Program-made: the position numbers and the translations under genes
Assembly: GCA_016209725.1 (NCBI GenBank)
Contig: JACQVO010000159.1
Span: 1 to 19,658, forward strand
DNA length: 19,658 nt
Origin: Candidatus Methylomirabilota bacterium
Lineage (GTDB): Bacteria; Methylomirabilota; Methylomirabilia; Methylomirabilales; 2-02-FULL-66-22
Direction of reading: 5' to 3'
Part shown: positions 15,375-19,658 of the stretch, in pieces
Layout: the number at the start of each line of letters is the position of its first letter
Position numbering within the stretch: position 1 is the first letter of the stretch
Notes under the pieces: generated by a model
What the model was told of the DNA's origin: nothing
What the model saw: only the letters and a program-made list of their open reading frames with translations
The model's database searches: none

Positions 15375-17207
15375 GTGATTGACCTCAAGAAAGTCAACGA
15401 GGAGCTGACCACGTATATCCGTCCCCAGACCTTCCCCGTCGCCGTCCGCATGCTTCGGCAGGGAGAGCCCCTTCCCGAGAAAGCCAAGCGCCCGTCGCGG
15501 GACTTCAAGAAGGGTTTCGCCAACTGCCAGACCATCGACATGGTGCGCCGCTACGGCTGGACCATCGCCCTCACGAGGGAGGACAGCATCTGCTCCCTGG
15601 GCATCGTCGCGCTCGGCTTCGACAAGGAGCTGAAGTTTTACCGGGATGGCAATCTGTGCGAGGCGATGTACACCGAGACGGCCGAGGCCGGCGCCCGCTC
15701 CGAGGCCGCGGTGGACAAGTTCGCCCACCAACAGTACCAGGGGATGGTGGCCGCGCCGTTGGAGCGATGCGACTTCGACCCCGATCTGATCTGTATCTAC
15801 GCCAACCCGGCCCAGGTGATGCGCCTGGTCCAGGCGGCCCTGTGGAAGCGAGGGGGGAAACTCACGTCATCTTTCGGCGGGCGGATCGACTGCTCCGAGA
15901 TCATCGTGACCACGATGAAGACCAACGAGTGCCAGGTCATCCTGCCCTGCAGCGGCGACCGGATCTTCGGCCAGACCCAGGACCACGAGATGGCCTTCGC
16001 CATCCCGTTCGCCAAGATCGAAGAGGTGCTGGAGGGTCTCCGTGGAACGCACAAGGGCGGCATCCGCTACCCCATCACCCAGTTCATGGAGTACGAGGGG
16101 AAATTCCCGCCCCGGTACATGGAGGTCAACAAGATGTGGGACGCCGCGGCCGGCAAGGTGCAATACACGCCCCGGGACCGGATCGTGGCCGCCTACAAAC
16201 GCTCCTACGCGGATTCCGTGCCGGCCTATCCGATCATCGCCTCCTATGCGGGGGTCCAGGAAGGCTACACCATCCGGGAATATTGCAGCGACGCCAAGAA
16301 GGCCGTCAAGGCCCAGCTCAACATCTACGACAAGCATCGGCACGACGTCGTCCTGGCCTACACCGACCTGGCCAAGGAAGCGGAGGCGGCCGGCTGCACC
16401 GTGAAGTGGAGCGACACAATCGTCCCCAGTATCAGCGAGCACGTCCTGGCCGAGGACAGGGGCAAGCTGGCCCGGATGAACATCCCGGATCCGAAGAGCG
16501 CCGCCCGCCTGCCCATGTTCCTGGAGCTGTGCGAGGGGCTCATGGCCGCCAAGCTCCCCACGGCCGTGGGCGCCGTGGTCACGGGGCCCTGGACCGTGGC
16601 CATGCTCCTGCGCGGGCCCGAGGCCCTCTTGCTGGACACCGTGGATGATCCCCAGTTCGTCCAGGACCTCATGCGGTTCACCACCGAGTACATCCGGCAG
16701 TTCGCCGAGCTGGTGGTCGGAACGAAAATCGGGCTCTCCTTTGCGGAGCCCACCGCTTCCTGCAGCCTGATCTCTCCCGACAACTACACGGAGTTCATCA
16801 AGCCGTTCCATCAGGAGCTGGTCCAGCACTTCAAGAAGCAGAAAGTCAACTGCACGGTCCACATGTGCGGCATGACCCACCCGCTCTATGCGGACCTGGT
16901 GGATGCCGGCTTCGGCACCATCAGTATAGACATTGATCCGTCGGCCGACCAGTTGAAGGAATTGATGCGGGTGGCGGAGAAGAAGGCGGTGGTCATCGGC
17001 AATGTGGATGCGACGATTTTTGAGCGGGCCAGCAAGGCCGAGATCGAAGCCGAGGTGAAGCGCTGCCTGGCCACGGTGGGCGACCGGAGCGGCTACATCC
17101 TGTCCACGAGCTGCGAGATCCCGCCCACGTCCAAGCCCGAGATCGTCCAGTGGTTCATGGACGCCGCGCGGAGCCTGGGGCGGTACCAGCAGGAACTGGA
17201 GGCGTAA
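15375..17207 (+). CDS. DUF169 / uroporphyrinogen decarboxylase-family (MtaA-like) fusion protein
   Basis: Protein of 610 residues with two domains. Residues about 1-255 match the DUF169 (COG2043) pattern: PVAVRML near the start, ICIYANPAQVMRLVQAA (139-155), a Cys-rich centre with Cys173, Cys186 and Cys192 (ILPCSGDR), and AIPFAKIEEVLEGL. Residues about 265-610 resemble the UroD superfamily, in particular corrinoid-dependent methyltransferases. His496-x-Cys498 (VHMCGMTHPL) and Cys580 (LSTSCEIPP) correspond to the His-x-Cys...Cys zinc site of MtaA/MtbA proteins, which true uroporphyrinogen decarboxylases lack. A methyl-transfer role is therefore more likely than haem synthesis, but the substrate is unknown. 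The GTG at 15375 has GAGGGGG upstream. No corrinoid protein, MtrH-like partner or RamA-type activase is in the window. Confidence 0.82.
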   Translation: MIDLKKVNEELTTYIRPQTFPVAVRMLRQGEPLPEKAKRPSRDFKKGFANCQTIDMVRRYGWTIALTREDSICSLGIVALGFDKELKFYRDGNLCEAMYTETAEAGARSEAAVDKFAHQQYQGMVAAPLERCDFDPDLICIYANPAQVMRLVQAALWKRGGKLTSSFGGRIDCSEIIVTTMKTNECQVILPCSGDRIFGQTQDHEMAFAIPFAKIEEVLEGLRGTHKGGIRYPITQFMEYEGKFPPRYMEVNKMWDAAAGKVQYTPRDRIVAAYKRSYADSVPAYPIIASYAGVQEGYTIREYCSDAKKAVKAQLNIYDKHRHDVVLAYTDLAKEAEAAGCTVKWSDTIVPSISEHVLAEDRGKLARMNIPDPKSAARLPMFLELCEGLMAAKLPTAVGAVVTGPWTVAMLLRGPEALLLDTVDDPQFVQDLMRFTTEYIRQFAELVVGTKIGLSFAEPTASCSLISPDNYTEFIKPFHQELVQHFKKQKVNCTVHMCGMTHPLYADLVDAGFGTISIDIDPSADQLKELMRVAEKKAVVIGNVDATIFERASKAEIEAEVKRCLATVGDRSGYILSTSCEIPPTSKPEIVQWFMDAARSLGRYQQELEA

Positions 17208-17277
17208 TTCCGAGCACCGCTCACATCGCCAAGCAGAGGCCTGCTCGCAAGTTTGGAGAATCCCGAGGCACGGTGGG

Positions 17278-19658
17278 ATTTGTTCCCGTTGCCAGCATAG
17301 CAATCCCGCCGGGGTGAAATTCTGCGGAGAGTGTGGAGCCCGGCTCGAATCACTCTGCCCTGTCTGCCAGACTGCCAATCCCCCCACGAACAAGTACTGC
17401 CACCAGTGTGGAGGCCCCCTGACGGGAGTGCCGCCGGCTGAGAAGTTCCCCTCGCCCCAGGCCTACACCCCCAAACACCTGGCCGAGAAGATCCTTACCT
17501 CCAAGGGCGCTATGGAAGGGGAGCGCAAGCAGGTCACGGTGCTGTTTGCCGATCTTAAGGGCTCCATGGAGCTCCTCGCCGATCGGGACGCCGAGGAGGC
17601 GCGAAAAATCCTCGACCCGGTCCTGGAGCGCATGATGGAGGCCGTCCACCGGTATGAGGGAACGGTGAACCAGGTTATGGGCGACGGGATCATGGCGCTC
17701 TTCGGCGCCCCCCTGGCTCATGAGGATCACGCGGCGCGCGCGTGCTACGCCGCCCTTGCCATGCAGGATTCGATTCACCGCTTCACCGAGGGCATCCGCT
17801 GGACACACGGCCTCGAGGTGCAGATCCGAGTCGGCCTCCACTCCGGCGAGGTGGTCGTCCGCGCCATCGGCGGCGACCTTCACATGGACTATACGGCTGT
17901 GGGTCAGACCACCCACCTGGCCGCCCGGATGGAGCAACTCGCGCCACCAGGGACCATCCGACTCACGACGGATACCTTGCGGTTGGCGGAAGGGTTTGTG
18001 CAGGTGAAAGGCTTGGGGCCGGTTCCGATCAAGGGGATGGCGGAGCCGATGGAGATCTTCGAACTCACCGGTGCGGGTCCGGTCCGGAAGCGCCTCCACG
18101 CTCTGGCAGCCCGAGGGCTCACTCGATTCGTGGGGCGGCAGTCTGAATTTGATGTTCTCTGCCGGGCCCTGGATCGGGCGGGCGCTGGCAATGGCCAAGT
18201 AGCGGCCCTTGTCGGGGAGGCCGGCGTGGGCAAGTCCCGCCTGGTCTGGGAATTGACCCACTCCCATCGGACCCAGGGCTGGCTCATCCTGGAAAGCGGT
18301 TCGGTTTCCTACGGAAAGGCCACGGCCTATCTGCCCGTCCTCGACATTCTCAAGACCTACTTCCAGATAGAGACCCGGGACGACACGCGGAAGATCCGCG
18401 AGAAGGCAACCGGGAAAATCCTTACACTGGACAGGGCGCTGGAACCCTTCCTGGCGGCATTCCTCGCCATTCTGGACGCACCGCTGGATGGTTTGGAGTG
18501 GCAAGCCCTTGACTCCACTCAGCGGCGGCAGCGAATCCTGGAAGGCATCAAACGCCTCATCCTTCGGGAGAGCCAAATCCAACCTGTCCTGCTCGTCTTC
18601 GAGGATCTGCACTGGATTGATTCCGAGACGCAGGCGTTTCTGGACAGTCTGGTCGAGGGACTTCCGTCCGCCCGGATCCTCCTGCTCACCAATTTCCGTC
18701 CCGAGTACCAGCACGGCTGGGGAGGCAAGAGCTACTACACCCAGCTTCGGATCAATCCGCTGGCCGTCGAGGGTGCCCTGGCTTTCCTCCAAACGATCTT
18801 GGGAGACAACCACGGCCTTCAACCGCTCACACAACTCCTCATCGAGCGGACGCAGGGCAACCCCTTTTTTCTGGAGGAGAGCGTCCGGACCCTCGTCGAA
18901 ACCAAGGTCCTGACCGGCGAACCTGGGGCCTATCGCCTGGTGAAGGCCCTTCCCACCATTCAGGTGCCTGCGACGGTCCAGGCGGTGCTCGCGGCCCGGA
19001 TCGATCGCCTGGCGCCCGAGCAGAAGCGCCTCCTCCAATCCGCCGCGGTGATTGGCAAGGACGTCCCGTTCGCCCTCCTCAAGGCCGTCGGTGATGTGCC
19101 CGAGGCGGACCTCCACCGCACCCTCGCGTTCCTGCAGGCCGCCGAGTTCCTCTACGAGATCAGCCTTTTCCCGGATCTCGAGTACACCTTCAAGCACGCC
19201 CTCACCCACGAGGTGGCGTACCAGGGCCTACTTCACGAGCGGCGGTGCGCCCTCCACATGCGGATCGTCGAGGCCATTGAACAGCTCCATCCCGTGCGGC
19301 TCACCGATCAGGCGGAACAGCTCGCGCACCACGCGTTCCGGGGCGAGGTCTGGCCCAAGGCCGTCACCTATCTCCGGCAGGCCGGCGCCAAGGCGGTCGC
19401 GCGGTCCGGATACCAGGAGGCGATCGGCCTCTTGGAGCAGGCGCTGTCGGCCCTTGCGTATCTTCCAGAGAATGCGGAAGCGCTCCGAGAGGCCATCGAG
19501 ATCCGGGTAGAGCTCGGTCCGGTGCTGGTAACGGTCAAGGGCGGGGCGTCCCCCGAGGTCGAAAGGGCGTATGCTGAGGCCCGGGACCTGTGCAACCGGC
19601 TTCAGGACACGTCGCGGCTGTTCCCGGTGCTGTGGGGGCTCTGGTACGTCAACTTCAA
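17278..19658 (+). CDS. Zinc-ribbon / class III cyclase / AAA ATPase sensor protein, N-terminal part (runs off window)
   Basis: Open to the window end. Two zinc-ribbon CxxC pairs at the N-terminus (CSRC...CGEC, then CPVC...CHQC) are followed by the linker YTPKHLAEKIL. A class III adenylate/guanylate cyclase domain follows, with metal Asp at 17551 (LFADLKGS) and 17683 (VMGDGIM). Then comes an AAA_16-type ATPase (GRQSEFDVL; Walker A GEAGVGKS, 18214-18237; Walker B VLLVFEDLHWID near 18600) and a helical region likely to be TPR-like. The lysine that selects ATP is Gln (17671) and the transition-state Asn is His (17914), while Arg (17926) is kept; Thr (17893) is as in some bacterial adenylate cyclases. 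No ATG, GTG or TTG lies in frame upstream of the first CxxC. ATT at 17278 is the best placed start (GAGG nine bases before); GTG 17314 would drop the first CxxC. About 780-795 residues are visible of a family often exceeding 1,000. Confidence 0.85.
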   Translation, partial: MCSRCQHSNPAGVKFCGECGARLESLCPVCQTANPPTNKYCHQCGGPLTGVPPAEKFPSPQAYTPKHLAEKILTSKGAMEGERKQVTVLFADLKGSMELLADRDAEEARKILDPVLERMMEAVHRYEGTVNQVMGDGIMALFGAPLAHEDHAARACYAALAMQDSIHRFTEGIRWTHGLEVQIRVGLHSGEVVVRAIGGDLHMDYTAVGQTTHLAARMEQLAPPGTIRLTTDTLRLAEGFVQVKGLGPVPIKGMAEPMEIFELTGAGPVRKRLHALAARGLTRFVGRQSEFDVLCRALDRAGAGNGQVAALVGEAGVGKSRLVWELTHSHRTQGWLILESGSVSYGKATAYLPVLDILKTYFQIETRDDTRKIREKATGKILTLDRALEPFLAAFLAILDAPLDGLEWQALDSTQRRQRILEGIKRLILRESQIQPVLLVFEDLHWIDSETQAFLDSLVEGLPSARILLLTNFRPEYQHGWGGKSYYTQLRINPLAVEGALAFLQTILGDNHGLQPLTQLLIERTQGNPFFLEESVRTLVETKVLTGEPGAYRLVKALPTIQVPATVQAVLAARIDRLAPEQKRLLQSAAVIGKDVPFALLKAVGDVPEADLHRTLAFLQAAEFLYEISLFPDLEYTFKHALTHEVAYQGLLHERRCALHMRIVEAIEQLHPVRLTDQAEQLAHHAFRGEVWPKAVTYLRQAGAKAVARSGYQEAIGLLEQALSALAYLPENAEALREAIEIRVELGPVLVTVKGGASPEVERAYAEARDLCNRLQDTSRLFPVLWGLWYVNF

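Noticed and set aside
15375..17207. Annotation as haem-pathway uroporphyrinogen decarboxylase (hemE)
   Set aside because: The His-x-Cys...Cys motif and the DUF169 fusion point to the methyltransferase-like branch, and no other haem gene is nearby.
17350..19209. 619-codon minus-strand open frame opposite the cyclase/ATPase gene
   Set aside because: Low-complexity composition and no motifs, while the plus strand encodes an unmistakable cyclase and ATPase.

Overview
The window is GC-rich (about two thirds G+C by eye), bacterial and chromosomal, with little non-coding DNA. The set leuA, pssA, psd, alaS, recX, a PilT-type ATPase and recA on one strand, next to a DUF169/uroporphyrinogen-decarboxylase fusion and a zinc-ribbon/cyclase/AAA ATPase protein, suggests an uncultured soil or subsurface lineage of the Methylomirabilota (NC10/Rokubacteria) or Desulfobacterota kind. 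This placement is inferred from gene content and order; no rRNA or other decisive marker is present. No tRNA, rRNA, CRISPR array, insertion sequence or prophage gene was seen, and no hairpin followed by a T tract good enough to call a terminator.

Region 1 (1-8266, minus strand) is a housekeeping run read from recA towards position 1: recA, pilT-like ATPase, recX, alaS, psd, pssA, leuA (cut by the window edge). Spacings are 0 to about 135 bp, so much of it may be one transcript from a good sigma70-like promoter ahead of recA (8314-8342). It combines recombination and its modulator, pilus retraction, alanyl-tRNA charging, the two steps from CDP-diacylglycerol to phosphatidylethanolamine, and the first step of leucine synthesis.

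Region 2 (8426-11264, plus strand) starts from a divergent promoter and holds a PilZ-like protein and a membrane histidine kinase (HAMP, GAF, HisKA, HATPase). The kinase stop overlaps an ATG that opens a short receiver-like peptide, possibly the remnant of a lost response regulator.

Region 3 (11395-15080) is a catabolic-looking accessory block. It holds a mandelate-racemase-type enolase-superfamily enzyme (minus), a broken M24-family gene (plus), and an intact M24 Xaa-Pro-type peptidase (minus). The first two are divergently transcribed from a 260-bp gap with two promoter candidates, each carrying an inverted repeat between its -35 and -10.

Region 4 (15283-19658, plus strand) holds a 610-residue fusion of DUF169 with a UroD/MtaA-type methyltransferase-like domain that keeps the His-x-Cys...Cys zinc motif. 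It is followed by a large cyclase/AAA ATPase sensor protein that runs off the end of the window and seems to lack a normal start codon at its true N-terminus.

Four gaps carry short tandem 7- or 8-bp repeats with different units. One of them forms the end of recX, and a similar degenerate tract seems to have been absorbed in frame into the kinase ATPase domain. The observations most worth following are the DUF169-UroD fusion, the decayed non-canonical M24 gene beside an intact relative, the palindrome-in-spacer promoter, and these repeats.
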